Assembly: GCF_003815715.1 (NCBI RefSeq)
Contig: NZ_CP033922.1
Coordinates: forward strand, 2,138,001-2,202,000
Source of the DNA: Chryseobacterium sp. G0162
GTDB lineage: Bacteria > Bacteroidota > Bacteroidia > Flavobacteriales > Weeksellaceae
DNA: 64,000 nt
Direction of reading: 5' to 3'
Each line of letters begins with the position of its first letter. The first letter of the stretch is position 1. Position numbers and translations under genes: made by a program. Below are positions 44,125 to 53,208 of the stretch, piece by piece. The notes beneath the pieces are model-generated. The model ran no database searches, was not told the DNA's origin, and saw nothing but the letters and a program-made list of their open reading frames with translations.

Positions 44125-44156
44125 CAAAATTAGCCAATATTTAAGGTATTATCAAA
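44125..44156 (-). promoter_or_regulatory. Promoter of superoxide dismutase
   Basis: The minus strand reads TTTG, 20 bases, TAATTTTG, both boxes consensus. The -7 box ends 26 bases before the ATG at 44099. In the remaining gap to 44377 a 34-codon minus-strand open frame (44219-44320, no ATG) is the only other thing seen. Confidence 0.7.
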
Positions 44157-44377
44157 GATTGGGGATTACTTTAATAAATCTTTAACATTGATATATTGAT
44201 TTAGAATGAATTATTTTTTTAAATATTTCTAATTTCATCAGGTAACCTGTCTACTTTGATATTCCATATCCTATTCAAAGCATGGTTTATTTTCAATTTC
44301 GTAACTTCCACAATATGAAGTAAGTTTTATAAAAAATACTTCTCTCACTGAATGTTTAACTTTAAATACTTTTTATT

Positions 44378-45127
44378 ATGAAAATCGGACTTTTTGGATT
44401 TGGAAAAGCAGGAAAAGCTGTAGCGTCAGTTATTCTTCAAAACAAAGATCATTCTCTACAATGGATTTACAGAAAATCAAACAGATCTTCTACCAGAGAT
44501 GCTGCAGACTTTCTTGGAGTGGAAAGTGATGATCCCGGTCATTTTTATTCAGAGAAAAGAATAAGCGTGGAGGAATTACTTGAAGAGCATCCGGTAGATG
44601 CCATCATTGACTTTTCATCCCAGGATGGAATTTATACTTACGGAGAATCTGCCGCACAAAAGAAGGTAAGAATCATATCAGCGATTTCCCATTATTCTGA
44701 TAAGGAAGTACGTTTTCTGAATAAACTAGCTCAGAAAGCGACTGTATTTTGGTCACCTAATATTACTTTGGGGATTAACTATTTACTATATGCCGCTCAG
44801 TTCTTAAAAAAGATTGCTCCTTCTGTAGATATCGAAATAGTGGAAGAGCATTTTAAAGATAAACAGGGAATTTCAGGAACTGCCATCCGGATTGCAGATG
44901 TTCTGGATTTGAAGGATGAAAAGATAAATACCATCAGAGCCGGCGGAATTGTTGGAAAACATGAGGTTATTTTCGGTTTTCCATTCCAGACGGTAAGACT
45001 CATTCATGAATCTATTTCAAGAGATGCCTTTGGTAACGGAGCTTTGTTTGCTGCCGAACATCTTATCAATAAAAAACCGGGCTTCTATAAATTTGAGGAT
45101 TTATTGCATCCTTATTTCAAAGTATAG
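44378..45127 (+). CDS. Divergent DapB-like reductase
   Basis: 249 residues with the two-domain dihydrodipicolinate reductase layout. The NAD(P) motif is KIGLFGFGKAGKAVA at the N-terminus, then VDAIIDFSSQDG near 73 and WSPNITLGINYLLY near 125. The active-site helix reads IEIVEEHFKDKQGISGTAIR, followed by AGGIVGKHEVIFGF. Compared with canonical DapB (EAHHRHKxDAPSGTA), the first His (158) and the Lys (162) are kept, but the second His is Phe and the DAP is replaced. It therefore may be a true but divergent DapB, or a paralog with another substrate; the canonical gene is often elsewhere in these genomes. Its last 50 bases also encode the rho terminator of the opposite strand. Confidence 0.8.
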   Translation: MKIGLFGFGKAGKAVASVILQNKDHSLQWIYRKSNRSSTRDAADFLGVESDDPGHFYSEKRISVEELLEEHPVDAIIDFSSQDGIYTYGESAAQKKVRIISAISHYSDKEVRFLNKLAQKATVFWSPNITLGINYLLYAAQFLKKIAPSVDIEIVEEHFKDKQGISGTAIRIADVLDLKDEKINTIRAGGIVGKHEVIFGFPFQTVRLIHESISRDAFGNGALFAAEHLINKKPGFYKFEDLLHPYFKV

Positions 45128-45136
45128 AAGCCCGGC
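45071..45136 (-). terminator. Terminator of rho, inside the 3' end of the dapB-like gene
   Basis: A perfect 13-base inverted repeat, CCGGGCTTCTATA (45077-45089) and TATAGAAGCCCGG (45123-45135), encloses 33 bases and is followed on the minus strand by six T. The left arm is coding sequence (Lys-Pro-Gly-Phe-Tyr) of the convergent dapB-like gene, and the right arm covers its stop codon. Confidence 0.7.
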
Positions 45137-45155
45137 CTATTAACAATTTAATTTA

Positions 45156-46988
45156 TTATTTATTCATAGACATCAGGAATTCTTCATTATTAAGAGTTCC
45201 TTTGATGTTTTTATTTACAAATTCCATTGCTTCTACAGGATTCATTTCAGAAAGATATTTTCTAAAAATCCACATTCGCTGAGAAGTTACTTCATCCAGA
45301 AGAAGATCATCTCTACGGGTGCTTGAAGAAATTAAATCAATAGCAGGATAAATTCTTCTGTTCGCAATTTTTCTGTCTAATTGAAGCTCCATGTTTCCTG
45401 TACCTTTGAATTCTTCAAAGATAACTTCATCCATTTTAGAACCCGTATCAATTAATGCAGTAGCAATAATCGTTAAGGAACCACCACCTTCAATTTTTCT
45501 TGCCGCTCCGAAGAATCTTTTCGGCTTATGAAGTGCATTCGCATCTACCCCACCGGAAAGAACTTTACCTGATGCAGGCGTTACTGTATTGTATGCTCTT
45601 GCTAATCTCGTAATAGAGTCCAATAGGATCACTACATCGTGCCCACATTCAACCATTCTCTGCGCTTTTGCCAGAACAAGGTTAGCTACTTTCACATGTT
45701 TTTCTGCAGCTTCATCAAATGTAGAAGCAATAACTTCTGCATTTACACTTCTTTCCATATCGGTAACCTCTTCCGGACGCTCATCAATCAGAAGAACCAT
45801 CATATATACTTCCGGGTGATTAGCCGCAATAGAATTGGCAATATCTTTAAGCAACATGGTCTTACCTGTTTTAGGCTGTGCTACAATCATCGCTCTCTGC
45901 CCTTTTCCGATTGGTGCAAATAAATCTACAATTCTTGTCGAAATGGTAGACTCACTGCCTGCAAGATTGAATTTCTCTTCAGGGAAAAGTGGTGTAAGAT
46001 ATTCAAATGCAACACGATCCTTAATAAATGCAAGGTCACGTCCGTTTACTTCTGTAGGTTTTAATAAAGAAAAGTACTTTTCGCCTTCTTTTGGAAGTCT
46101 TACAATTCCTTTAACGGTATCTCCCGTTTTTAATCCATAATTTCTGATCTGTGCTGTAGAAACATATACATCATCAGGAGAAGAAATATAACTGAAATCC
46201 GATGAACGTAAAAATCCATAGTTATCAGGTAATATTTCCAACACCCCTTCAATGCTTACCATTCCATCGAAACTGAATTCTTTTTTATGGTCATGCTGCT
46301 CCTCTGCCTTTTCAGAATGTCTGTTTTGATTCTGATTTTGGTGTTGGTTTTGATGCTGATGCTGGTTTTGGTTTTTATGTTGGTTTCCACTGTTCTGTGG
46401 ATGGTTGTGTCCTTTTTGAGGTCTGTTAGCCTGTGGTTGTTGAGAAGGGGTATTGTTAGGCTTTTCATCTGCCTGGGCAGGCTCTTGAGATTCTGTGTTT
46501 TTAGGAGCTTCTGCTTTCTCCTGAGAAGTTTCTGTATTTCCAGTATTGGTAGAAACTCTTTTTCTTTTTTTCTTAGCTGAATTGGCTGCAGATGATTCTT
46601 CATTTACTGTTGCTTCTACTGCTTCAGCTATAGGCTCTTCTGTTTTTACTTCTTCAGCAACCGGCGTTTTTTCTTCTACTTTTTCCTCTACTTTTGGTTC
46701 TGCCGGTGCTTTCGCACTTGCCCTTGGCTTTGCTGGGGCTTTCTTTGGAGCAGCTTTTTTTACCGGAGCTTTTACAGTTTTTTCTGCTGGAGCTTCTTCA
46801 GTATTGGCGCTGGTTTCCGTGGCGTTGAAATAATCTTTTGATACTTTAGGATTAGAAGCCTGAAAGTCAAGAATTGCAAAGATCTTATCATTATCATTGC
46901 TGTTTCTTGCAACTTTAACGCCCAAATCCTTTAAGATTTTAGTCAGTTCCGTTACGGATTTTGACCTTAACGTTTCTATGTTAAACAT
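45156..46988 (-). CDS. rho: Transcription termination factor Rho with long disordered insert
   Basis: 610 residues, much longer than the 419 of Escherichia coli Rho. A Rho_N helical domain covers about 1-45. Residues about 52-236 are low complexity: first Ala/Lys/Pro/Glu-rich, then (about 184-236) Gln/Asn/His-rich. The RNA-binding cold-shock-like domain (about 240-320) has [19 protein letters not shown] and [15 protein letters not shown]. The ATPase domain has P-loop [10 protein letters not shown], then [29 protein letters not shown] and [16 protein letters not shown]. Large Rho inserts are usual in Bacteroidota. The gene has a consensus promoter, a leader of about 75 bases, and a terminator inside the neighbouring gene. 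Confidence 0.97.
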   Translation of the reverse strand: MFNIETLRSKSVTELTKILKDLGVKVARNSNDNDKIFAILDFQASNPKVSKDYFNATETSANTEEAPAEKTVKAPVKKAAPKKAPAKPRASAKAPAEPKVEEKVEEKTPVAEEVKTEEPIAEAVEATVNEESSAANSAKKKRKRVSTNTGNTETSQEKAEAPKNTESQEPAQADEKPNNTPSQQPQANRPQKGHNHPQNSGNQHKNQNQHQHQNQHQNQNQNRHSEKAEEQHDHKKEFSFDGMVSIEGVLEILPDNYGFLRSSDFSYISSPDDVYVSTAQIRNYGLKTGDTVKGIVRLPKEGEKYFSLLKPTEVNGRDLAFIKDRVAFEYLTPLFPEEKFNLAGSESTISTRIVDLFAPIGKGQRAMIVAQPKTGKTMLLKDIANSIAANHPEVYMMVLLIDERPEEVTDMERSVNAEVIASTFDEAAEKHVKVANLVLAKAQRMVECGHDVVILLDSITRLARAYNTVTPASGKVLSGGVDANALHKPKRFFGAARKIEGGGSLTIIATALIDTGSKMDEVIFEEFKGTGNMELQLDRKIANRRIYPAIDLISSSTRRDDLLLDEVTSQRMWIFRKYLSEMNPVEAMEFVNKNIKGTLNNEEFLMSMNK

Positions 46989-47066
46989 ATTTATGTAAAA
47001 ATGTAATTAATTGTGAGTAAGAAAAGTAAGTCCGGTGACTTTTGTTTTCAAGTACATTGTATAATG

Positions 47067-47097
47067 CAAATCTACACTTATTTTTGAATTGTGCAAA
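47067..47097 (-). promoter_or_regulatory. Promoter of rho
   Basis: The minus strand reads TTTG, exactly 19 bases, TAGATTTG. Both boxes and the spacing match the Bacteroidota consensus. The leader is about 75 bases, long enough for autoregulatory attenuation, which is known for rho in other bacteria; no structure is obvious by eye. Confidence 0.75.
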
Positions 47098-47105
47098 ATT
47101 TATAT

Positions 47106-47113
47106 TATTTTTG
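47106..47113 (+). promoter_or_regulatory. TAnnTTTG box of the DUF4293 gene
   Basis: TATTTTTG lies 19 bases before the ATG at 47132 and nine bases from the divergent rho promoter, so the two promoters are back to back. Confidence 0.5.
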
Positions 47114-47131
47114 CCTAGAATTTAATATTCA

Positions 47132-47521
47132 ATGCTACAGAGAATACAAACTATATGGACTTTATTAGCAGTTTTAGCTGCTGTTTTCCTTTTTATAACA
47201 GGACAGGATGTCGTAATTTCAGACAGCATCCCTGTACTTAATATAGGATGTATTATCCTTGTTATTATTGGATCATTAAGTGTTTTTAGTTTTAAAAACA
47301 GAAAAAGACAAATTTTGCTGAATACCATCAGCATCATTATAAACGCTTTGTTGATTGGTGTATTGGCGTACTGGCTGCTAAACTTATCCGGAGGAATACA
47401 TTTTCCTGAGAAGGGTATTGAGCCGATTTTCCCATTAATTGCGATAATATGTCTGCTGATAGCAAACGTATACATCCGAAAAGATGAGAGGCTCGTGAAA
47501 TCTGTAGACAGACTACGATAA
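47132..47521 (+). CDS. DUF4293 membrane protein
   Basis: 129 residues. It starts MLQRIQTIWTLLAVLAAVFL, the hallmark of the Bacteroidota DUF4293 family, and has four hydrophobic helices (about 8-27, 36-55, 62-84 and 99-114) followed by a basic tail, NVYIRKDERLVKSVDRLR. Function unknown. The divergent pairing with rho is, as I recall, common in flavobacteria. Followed by a terminator. Confidence 0.88.
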   Translation: MLQRIQTIWTLLAVLAAVFLFITGQDVVISDSIPVLNIGCIILVIIGSLSVFSFKNRKRQILLNTISIIINALLIGVLAYWLLNLSGGIHFPEKGIEPIFPLIAIICLLIANVYIRKDERLVKSVDRLR

Positions 47522-47544
47522 CCTTACAACGATTTTTTGAGTGA

Positions 47545-47578
47545 GAACAGTTCCTTTTTGGAGCTGTTTTTTATTTTT
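47545..47578 (+). terminator. Terminator after the DUF4293 gene
   Basis: The stem AACAGTTCC/GGAGCTGTT (one T-G pair) is followed by T6. Confidence 0.75.
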
Positions 47579-47697
47579 ATATAGCTGTACTCTTCAATTC
47601 TAATCTGTAATTCTTTCCGAATCAGGTAATTTATGTAACTTCCTTGCAACATTTTGATCAAAAAGACGACAGATCCAATAACTTTTAATTAAAGACT

Positions 47698-48621
47698 ATG
47701 AAAAAGCTAACTTATCTTACTTTATCCTTATTCTCCATATCCACTTTTGCTCAGGAAGTTTCAAAAGAAAGAGTAAAAACCGTTATTTCCACTCTCGCCT
47801 CTGATGAAATGAAGGGACGAGAAATCGGAACCCCGGAAAATGATAATGCAGCCAACTATATTGCTACATTATTTAAGGAAAACAATCTTGAGTACTGTAC
47901 CGGAAACTCCTATCTGATTCCTTTTGACTACAATGGTAAAACCGCTTATAATGTTTGCGGTATAAAGAAAGGTAAATCTGATAAAAACCTTGGCTTTTCA
48001 GGACATTTTGATCATATTGGAACCAACAATAAAAGTGGAGACAACATTTACAACGGTGCCGATGATGACGCAAGCGGAATTACCACACTGGTAGGCATCG
48101 CAGATTATTTTAAAAATAAGAAGCCTGAATTTTCAATGGTTTTCATGGCTTTCAACGGAGAAGAAAAAGGAATGTTAGGATCACAGGCTATCTCTGAGGA
48201 TAAAAATCTTGATAAAATTTACAATAATATGGCCGCCCTTTTTAATTTTGAAATGGTAGCTACTGAATCTCAATGGGGTAAAAATGCATTATATATGACT
48301 GGAGACGGCTTTTCAGATCTTGATGAGCTATTCAATAAACATGCAGTAAATGGGTTAAAAATCAATGCTGATCCATATGCTAAGCAGCAACTCTTTTATC
48401 GTTCTGATAATGTAAGCTTTGTAAAAAAGAAAATTATTGCGCATTCATTTTCAACGGTTGATATGACCAAAGCAACGCATTATCATCATGTGAATGATGA
48501 CATGAATATTGTTGATGTTGATAATATGACCCAGATCATCAATAATTTTGGAAAGACATTAGATAAATTAAGCCCTAAAAATTTTGCTCCAAAGTATAAC
48601 GATCAGGTCAATTTTAATTAA
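47698..48621 (+). CDS. Secreted M28-family zinc aminopeptidase
   Basis: 307 residues. The signal peptide is 1-18 (ending STFAQ). Dinuclear zinc ligands are in order: GHFDHIG near 99 (His), NGADDDASG near 121 (bridging Asp), the catalytic and metal Glu pair in FNGEEKGMLGS near 152, an Asp or Glu in the FEMVA region, and the last His in HYHHVNDD near 263. These enzymes remove N-terminal amino acids from peptides in the periplasm or outside. The start is a clear ATG, and there is no sorting domain. Monocistronic, with a terminator. Confidence 0.93.
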   Translation: MKKLTYLTLSLFSISTFAQEVSKERVKTVISTLASDEMKGREIGTPENDNAANYIATLFKENNLEYCTGNSYLIPFDYNGKTAYNVCGIKKGKSDKNLGFSGHFDHIGTNNKSGDNIYNGADDDASGITTLVGIADYFKNKKPEFSMVFMAFNGEEKGMLGSQAISEDKNLDKIYNNMAALFNFEMVATESQWGKNALYMTGDGFSDLDELFNKHAVNGLKINADPYAKQQLFYRSDNVSFVKKKIIAHSFSTVDMTKATHYHHVNDDMNIVDVDNMTQIINNFGKTLDKLSPKNFAPKYNDQVNFN

Positions 48622-48640
48622 TTCTGACTTCCACATACAT

Positions 48641-48666
48641 GCCGCCGATAAGGCGGTTTTATTTTG
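48641..48666 (+). terminator. Terminator after the M28 peptidase
   Basis: A short stem, GCCGCC/GGCGG, with a five-base loop and T4-ATTTT. Confidence 0.65.
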
Positions 48667-48824
48667 ACCTTAACCGAAATTCTGTATTTCTTAACCTTGA
48701 GTTTCACCCGTATTTTACACTTCTTTCTCACTTTATTTCAAAGCGTTGTAACAAAAATCCTCATTTTGAAACTTATCAATTAAAGTAAAACCGGATTAAG
48801 AACGTCTTATCTTCTAATTTTACG

Positions 48825-48832
48825 TAATTTTG
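48825..48832 (+). promoter_or_regulatory. TAnnTTTG box of the ABC exporter gene
   Basis: TAATTTTG lies 21 bases before the ATG at 48853. Confidence 0.5.
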
Positions 48833-48852
48833 CTATCCAAATTTTTCATTGA

Positions 48853-50691
48853 ATGAATGAGTATAAAAAAATTCTGAGGTTCGCCAAACCCCATCAAAAA
48901 TATATCTACGGAAGTTTATTTTTCAACATTCTGTATTCTGTATTTCAGATTGCTTCTCTGGGGACTATTTTACCGGTTTTAGGGATGCTTTTCGGCACCA
49001 TTAAGCCTGAAAAATATGAAGTACCTCCTGTTTATTCCGGTGACATTACAGATTTCTTCACTTATATAAAAGAATATTCCAACTATTATGTTCAGACACT
49101 AGTCAGTACTCACGGTGCCCTTACGGTTCTCGCATGGCTTTGTGTGATTACTGCCTTTATGTTCTTTTTAAGAAATGCATTCCGATACTTCGGGTCCTTA
49201 TTGCTCATCAACTATCGTGTTGGAGTTACTAAAGATCTTCGTGGTGCGATGTACAGAAAAATACTTTCTTTACCGGTATCCTTTTTTACAGAAAGCAGAA
49301 AAGGTGATATGATGTCCCGCATGTCTAATGATGTAGGTGATGTTGAAGGAAATATTTTGGGAAGTTTAATAGAACTTATCAATGCGCCTTTCATGCTTAT
49401 CAGCACATTGATTACTTTATTTTTCCTGAGTGCGGAAATGACTCTTTTCTCTCTGCTTGTACTTCCTGTAATGGGAACAATGATTGCGCTCATTGGAAAA
49501 AGTCTTAAAAAAGATTCTCATGAAGCACAACATGAGTTGGGAACCATCTTTTCTATTGTAGATGAAACTTTAAAATCTTCAAAGGTTATTAAAATATTTA
49601 ATGCCGAAAAGATCATGGACAACCGTTTCATGAAATCAATGAACAAGTGGATATCAAGTTCTATCAACTTAGGTAAAAAGAAAGAATTAGCCTCTCCAAT
49701 GAGCGAATTCCTAGGTTCTATCACCTTTTTGATCATTGCATGGTATGGAGGTAAACAAATCATTGTGGAACAAAGCATATCGCCTGCTGATTTTCTGGTA
49801 TTCCTGGGAATGTTCTTCCAGATTCTTCCGCCTGCAAAAAGTTTATCAACATCCATTTCCAATGTACAGAAAGGAGAAGCTTCCCTGAAAAGAGTATTGG
49901 AAATTCTTGATGCTGATGTAAAAATCGAAGAAATTGCAGAACCGGTTTCCATTTCAACGCTTAATAACAATATTGAATTCAAGAATATTGGGTTCTATTA
50001 TGATAAAGCCAATCTTATCCTTAAAAACTTTGAGCTAACAATTCCTAAGGGTAAAACGGTTGCATTGGTAGGACAAAGTGGAAGTGGAAAAACCACTATT
50101 GCTAACCTTTTAGCAAGATTCTATGATGTTTCTGAAGGACAAATCCTTATTGATGGTGTAGATATTAAGCATTTGAAGCTACAGGAATACCGCCAGCTTC
50201 TGGGAATGGTAACTCAGGAATCTGTATTGTTCAACGATTCTGTTTACAACAATATTCTGATGGGTAAACCTGATGCTACCAGAGAAGAGGTGATTGCGGC
50301 GGCTAAAATTGCTAATGCAGATACATTTATTACAGGTCTTTCTGAAGGATATGATACCAATATCGGAGATGATGGAAACAAACTTTCCGGAGGTCAGAAA
50401 CAAAGGGTATCTATTGCAAGAGCTGTATTGAAGAATCCACCGATCATGATTCTGGATGAAGCCACTTCAGCCTTGGATACTGAATCTGAAAGATTTGTAC
50501 AGGATGCTTTGGAAAAAATGATGGAAAACAGAACTTCACTTGTGATTGCTCATCGACTTTCAACCATCCAAAAAGCAGACTGGATTGTGGTAATGGAAAA
50601 AGGAACAATTGTAGAACAGGGAACTCATCATGACCTTATTGCTAAAAAGGGCATGTATAACAAACTTGTTGAACTTCAAAACTTTGACTAA
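48853..50691 (+). CDS. ABC exporter, fused permease and ATPase (MsbA-like)
   Basis: 612 residues. The N-terminal six-helix transmembrane domain (about 18-335) has a long periplasmic loop near 50-85. The nucleotide-binding domain is about 365-610. Visible motifs: Walker A GQSGSGKTTIANLL, Q-loop GMVTQESVLFNDSV, signature LSGGQKQRVSIARA, Walker B IMILDEATSALDTES, and H-loop VIAHRLSTI. It works as a homodimer. Lipid A or another lipid/drug may be exported; the family of MsbA and multidrug exporters cannot be separated by eye. Whether the DUF1801 gene, 22 bases downstream, is functionally linked is unclear. Confidence 0.93.
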   Translation: MNEYKKILRFAKPHQKYIYGSLFFNILYSVFQIASLGTILPVLGMLFGTIKPEKYEVPPVYSGDITDFFTYIKEYSNYYVQTLVSTHGALTVLAWLCVITAFMFFLRNAFRYFGSLLLINYRVGVTKDLRGAMYRKILSLPVSFFTESRKGDMMSRMSNDVGDVEGNILGSLIELINAPFMLISTLITLFFLSAEMTLFSLLVLPVMGTMIALIGKSLKKDSHEAQHELGTIFSIVDETLKSSKVIKIFNAEKIMDNRFMKSMNKWISSSINLGKKKELASPMSEFLGSITFLIIAWYGGKQIIVEQSISPADFLVFLGMFFQILPPAKSLSTSISNVQKGEASLKRVLEILDADVKIEEIAEPVSISTLNNNIEFKNIGFYYDKANLILKNFELTIPKGKTVALVGQSGSGKTTIANLLARFYDVSEGQILIDGVDIKHLKLQEYRQLLGMVTQESVLFNDSVYNNILMGKPDATREEVIAAAKIANADTFITGLSEGYDTNIGDDGNKLSGGQKQRVSIARAVLKNPPIMILDEATSALDTESERFVQDALEKMMENRTSLVIAHRLSTIQKADWIVVMEKGTIVEQGTHHDLIAKKGMYNKLVELQNFD

Positions 50692-50713
50692 TTATTTTTA
50701 AATCCATATAAAA

Positions 50714-51064
50714 ATGAATCCTATACAAGAGTATTTCTACAGAATCGAAGAGCCTGAAAGAAGTACTCTTCTTTTTTTACGGGAAACCATCCTGGCTTCA
50801 GATCCTGAAAACATTACAGAAACTTTCAGCTTTGGACTTCCCTTTATCAAATACAAAAAGAAAATGCTGTGTTATTTCTACTACAGCAAAAAATACAAAA
50901 AACATTACCTTAGCTTTTATCACGGTGATAAACTCGATTATCCGGAATTGGTCAAAGACGGCAGAAAGAAATTTAAAATCCTTCTGATCAACACAGATGA
51001 AGATCTACCTGTCTCGCTTATTCTGGAAATTCTCACAAAAGTAAAGGATAATATAAAAGGATAA
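50714..51064 (+). CDS. DUF1801 (YdhG/YjbR-like) domain protein
   Basis: 116 residues, cytoplasmic. The layout IQEYFYRIEEPERSTLLFLRETI, then ITETFSFGLPFIKYKKKMLCYF and HYLSFYHGDKLDYPEL, matches the small DUF1801 alpha/beta fold; the FxxGLPFxKYKxK motif is the family hallmark. Function unknown; distant relatives are MmcQ/YjbR proteins with a DNA-binding-like fold. It is co-transcribed with the ABC exporter (22-base gap). Confidence 0.85.
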   Translation: MNPIQEYFYRIEEPERSTLLFLRETILASDPENITETFSFGLPFIKYKKKMLCYFYYSKKYKKHYLSFYHGDKLDYPELVKDGRKKFKILLINTDEDLPVSLILEILTKVKDNIKG

Positions 51065-51161
51065 TTTACGGGTCATTAAACAGACATTCATATTATTCTC
51101 TAGTCTTCTTTTGCAACCTTATATTTTTACATAATCGTAGTTTTCGTTTCCAAATTATATT

Positions 51162-51199
51162 AAAAAAAATACCAATGATATAAATATCATTGGTATTAA
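51162..51199 (-). terminator. Terminator of the large secreted repeat protein
   Basis: AATACCAATGATA/TATCATTGGTATT, followed on the minus strand by eight T, 55 bases past the stop at 51254. Confidence 0.8.
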
Positions 51200-51253
51200 T
51201 TCTAGTATTATTTACTCTTTGTGTTTTTAAGATTAACTATAGGAAAATAGTTA

Positions 51254-53056
51254 TTAATGTGTATTTACTCCACTAAATTCAGCTTGTTTTATACCCCAAG
51301 CCAAAGCATTAGCATAGAATATAGAATTGTATACATTCATCTTTGTACCATTACCATAATTTGGTTTAGGAATTGGTTTAAAGTTTGTATCTGCATAAAA
51401 AGGACAAATTGTATCAGAAGTATTCGGAGCAGCAACTGTTCCACATTGAGAATTAAATCCTCCATCTCCTACCCAGATGAAATTTAATGTATTGTGTCTA
51501 AAAGCTGTTACCCTTCCTACTGTACCTGAAGGTGTGGCACTAGATATATTGGTATCTCCAGAGTATATTGTGATATCACTTGCAGGCAGACCTGTCGCAT
51601 ATGTTGTAGCAGATGCATCTTCTCCCCACTGAAGTCCTCTTATGTCTCCAAAAGGACCATTAAGAATAGCATCATTCGTCAACGGAAGCTTATAAATTGA
51701 ACCTGCCGTATTAACACTTCCTACATTTACAGAACCGTCAAAGACACTGCTCAAAAGATTCTGCATTCCTGTGTTATTTTCAGAATAAGCAATCACAACA
51801 CCACCTTTTAATAAATAGTTTTTAATTATCTGAGCTTCATTAGCACCCATACCCCATATATATCCTATCACAATAATATCTACAGCATTGGCACCTGTTG
51901 TCCAGGTAGTCAATTGAGCGGCACTTGGAGCACCTCCACCGTTAATTACCTGATCCCATCCTTCATATTTCACTGTACTATTTGCTAAAGGTCCATAATT
52001 CGCTCCAGCTTTAAGGACCTGACCTGAAGGAGATGTACCGGAAACATTATATCCACATCCATCAGGAGCATCTCCAATAGCCAATAACTTTTTCTTAGGA
52101 ATTACTACAACTACATTTACAGAACATGTTGTAGAAACTCCGCCCTTGCTATCAGAAGTAATTACCATGCTTTTAGTAGTCGTAGAAGTTGGTGCCCCTG
52201 ATCCATTTAAGGTTATATTTTGAGTTCCTGTAGCTGTAAACGTTCCTGAAGCACTAAATGAAATACCATCTACTGTATTGGTTGTAATAGTATAGCTTCC
52301 CAATGCAGAAACATTAACAGGTAGCGTAATGGTATTTGAAGCAGTTAGATTTGTTCCTACCTTATAGACACCATTTACAGTTGCACTACCACAACTCATA
52401 GTATAGGTTCCAGCTGCGCTTAAAACGTTTACCGTGATAGAAGGAGTACAGGTAACGTCTACTCCATTTGAGGAAAGTGATACTGTATTTAACTGCACCG
52501 CAGTAGGTGTACCTTGCCCTGGGATCTGAACAGTCTGCGCACCCGTGTTTAGGAAAACACCTGTTCCATAAAAGTTATATCCATTAGTTGTAGTACCGGA
52601 AATGGTATAATTCCCAACTTTGGTAACATTTACAGAAATGCTTAGATAATTAGAATTGGTTAATTCTTTTCCTTGAACATAGGTTCCCATTGCTTTGGAA
52701 TTTGAACAGTCAATCGTAAATACAGATTTTCCGATTTGTCCACAGACACTTTTCCATTCATTATCTGCCAGGCTCCAATAGTTATAACAGTCTTCCGTTG
52801 TGTTAAAAATTGTAAGGCCATCATCCTTAGCAGTGTTTATGGCAATAGCATCCCTTTGTGCTTCCGTAAGTCTAGGAATTAGTATTCCTTTATTATTTCC
52901 TCCAGACACAACATCTAAGACAGAATTTAGATTAGGAGAAGTAGTGTTTATTCCTACTGGACCGTTGTAAGTCTGTGAATAAAGTTTTCCAAAAGTGAGG
53001 AGCAGTAGTAGTAGCAAAGTCCCGATTTTGGTTTTTGTAAATTTTAAATTCATCAT
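51254..53056 (-). CDS. Large secreted protein with Ig-like repeats and a C-terminal Rossmann-like domain
   Basis: 600 residues. A signal peptide (about 1-27, ending KLYSQ) is followed by the VGINTTSPNLNSVLDVVSGG motif and the stretch GILIPRLTEAQRDAIAIN, a pattern seen in many secreted flavobacterial proteins. Then come two or more repeats of about 85 residues with the core YxxGxxLTxSNxxxxxVNVxxxGxYTI(S/T)xTTxxGxxF (near 125-200 and 215-300). The last part (about 325-590) begins KKKLLAIGDAPDGCGY and has DIIVIGYIWGMG and YLLKGGVVIAYSEN, an alpha/beta fold like GATase1/DUF4350 proteins. No T9SS type A or B sorting domain is visible. Function unknown. Confidence 0.85.
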   Translation of the reverse strand: MMNLKFTKTKIGTLLLLLLLTFGKLYSQTYNGPVGINTTSPNLNSVLDVVSGGNNKGILIPRLTEAQRDAIAINTAKDDGLTIFNTTEDCYNYWSLADNEWKSVCGQIGKSVFTIDCSNSKAMGTYVQGKELTNSNYLSISVNVTKVGNYTISGTTTNGYNFYGTGVFLNTGAQTVQIPGQGTPTAVQLNTVSLSSNGVDVTCTPSITVNVLSAAGTYTMSCGSATVNGVYKVGTNLTASNTITLPVNVSALGSYTITTNTVDGISFSASGTFTATGTQNITLNGSGAPTSTTTKSMVITSDSKGGVSTTCSVNVVVVIPKKKLLAIGDAPDGCGYNVSGTSPSGQVLKAGANYGPLANSTVKYEGWDQVINGGGAPSAAQLTTWTTGANAVDIIVIGYIWGMGANEAQIIKNYLLKGGVVIAYSENNTGMQNLLSSVFDGSVNVGSVNTAGSIYKLPLTNDAILNGPFGDIRGLQWGEDASATTYATGLPASDITIYSGDTNISSATPSGTVGRVTAFRHNTLNFIWVGDGGFNSQCGTVAAPNTSDTICPFYADTNFKPIPKPNYGNGTKMNVYNSIFYANALAWGIKQAEFSGVNTH

Positions 53057-53121
53057 GTTTTATATGTATTAATATTAATTTGTTCAACTAATAATCCTTA
53101 AGCCTTTGTGATTTTCGGCTA

Positions 53122-53154
53122 CAAAGTTATTATAGATGTTAAGAATTCGACAAA
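53122..53154 (-). promoter_or_regulatory. Promoter of the large secreted repeat protein
   Basis: The minus strand reads TTTG, 21 bases, TAACTTTG. The leader is about 60 bases. The regulator gene at 53209 ends upstream. Confidence 0.6.
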
Positions 53155-53208
53155 TCAATACCGCACAATACTACGCATGCGTATCAAAACTCATTAAATT
53201 TAGCGAGT

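Noticed and set aside
44219..44320. 34-codon minus-strand open frame between sod and the dapB-like gene
   Set aside because: Protein-like but no start codon, promoter or recognised family; noted only as gap content.
46287..46580. 97-codon plus-strand frame over the rho insert
   Set aside because: Shadow of the low-complexity Gln/Asn/His-rich region of rho; hydrophobic nonsense peptide with no start context.
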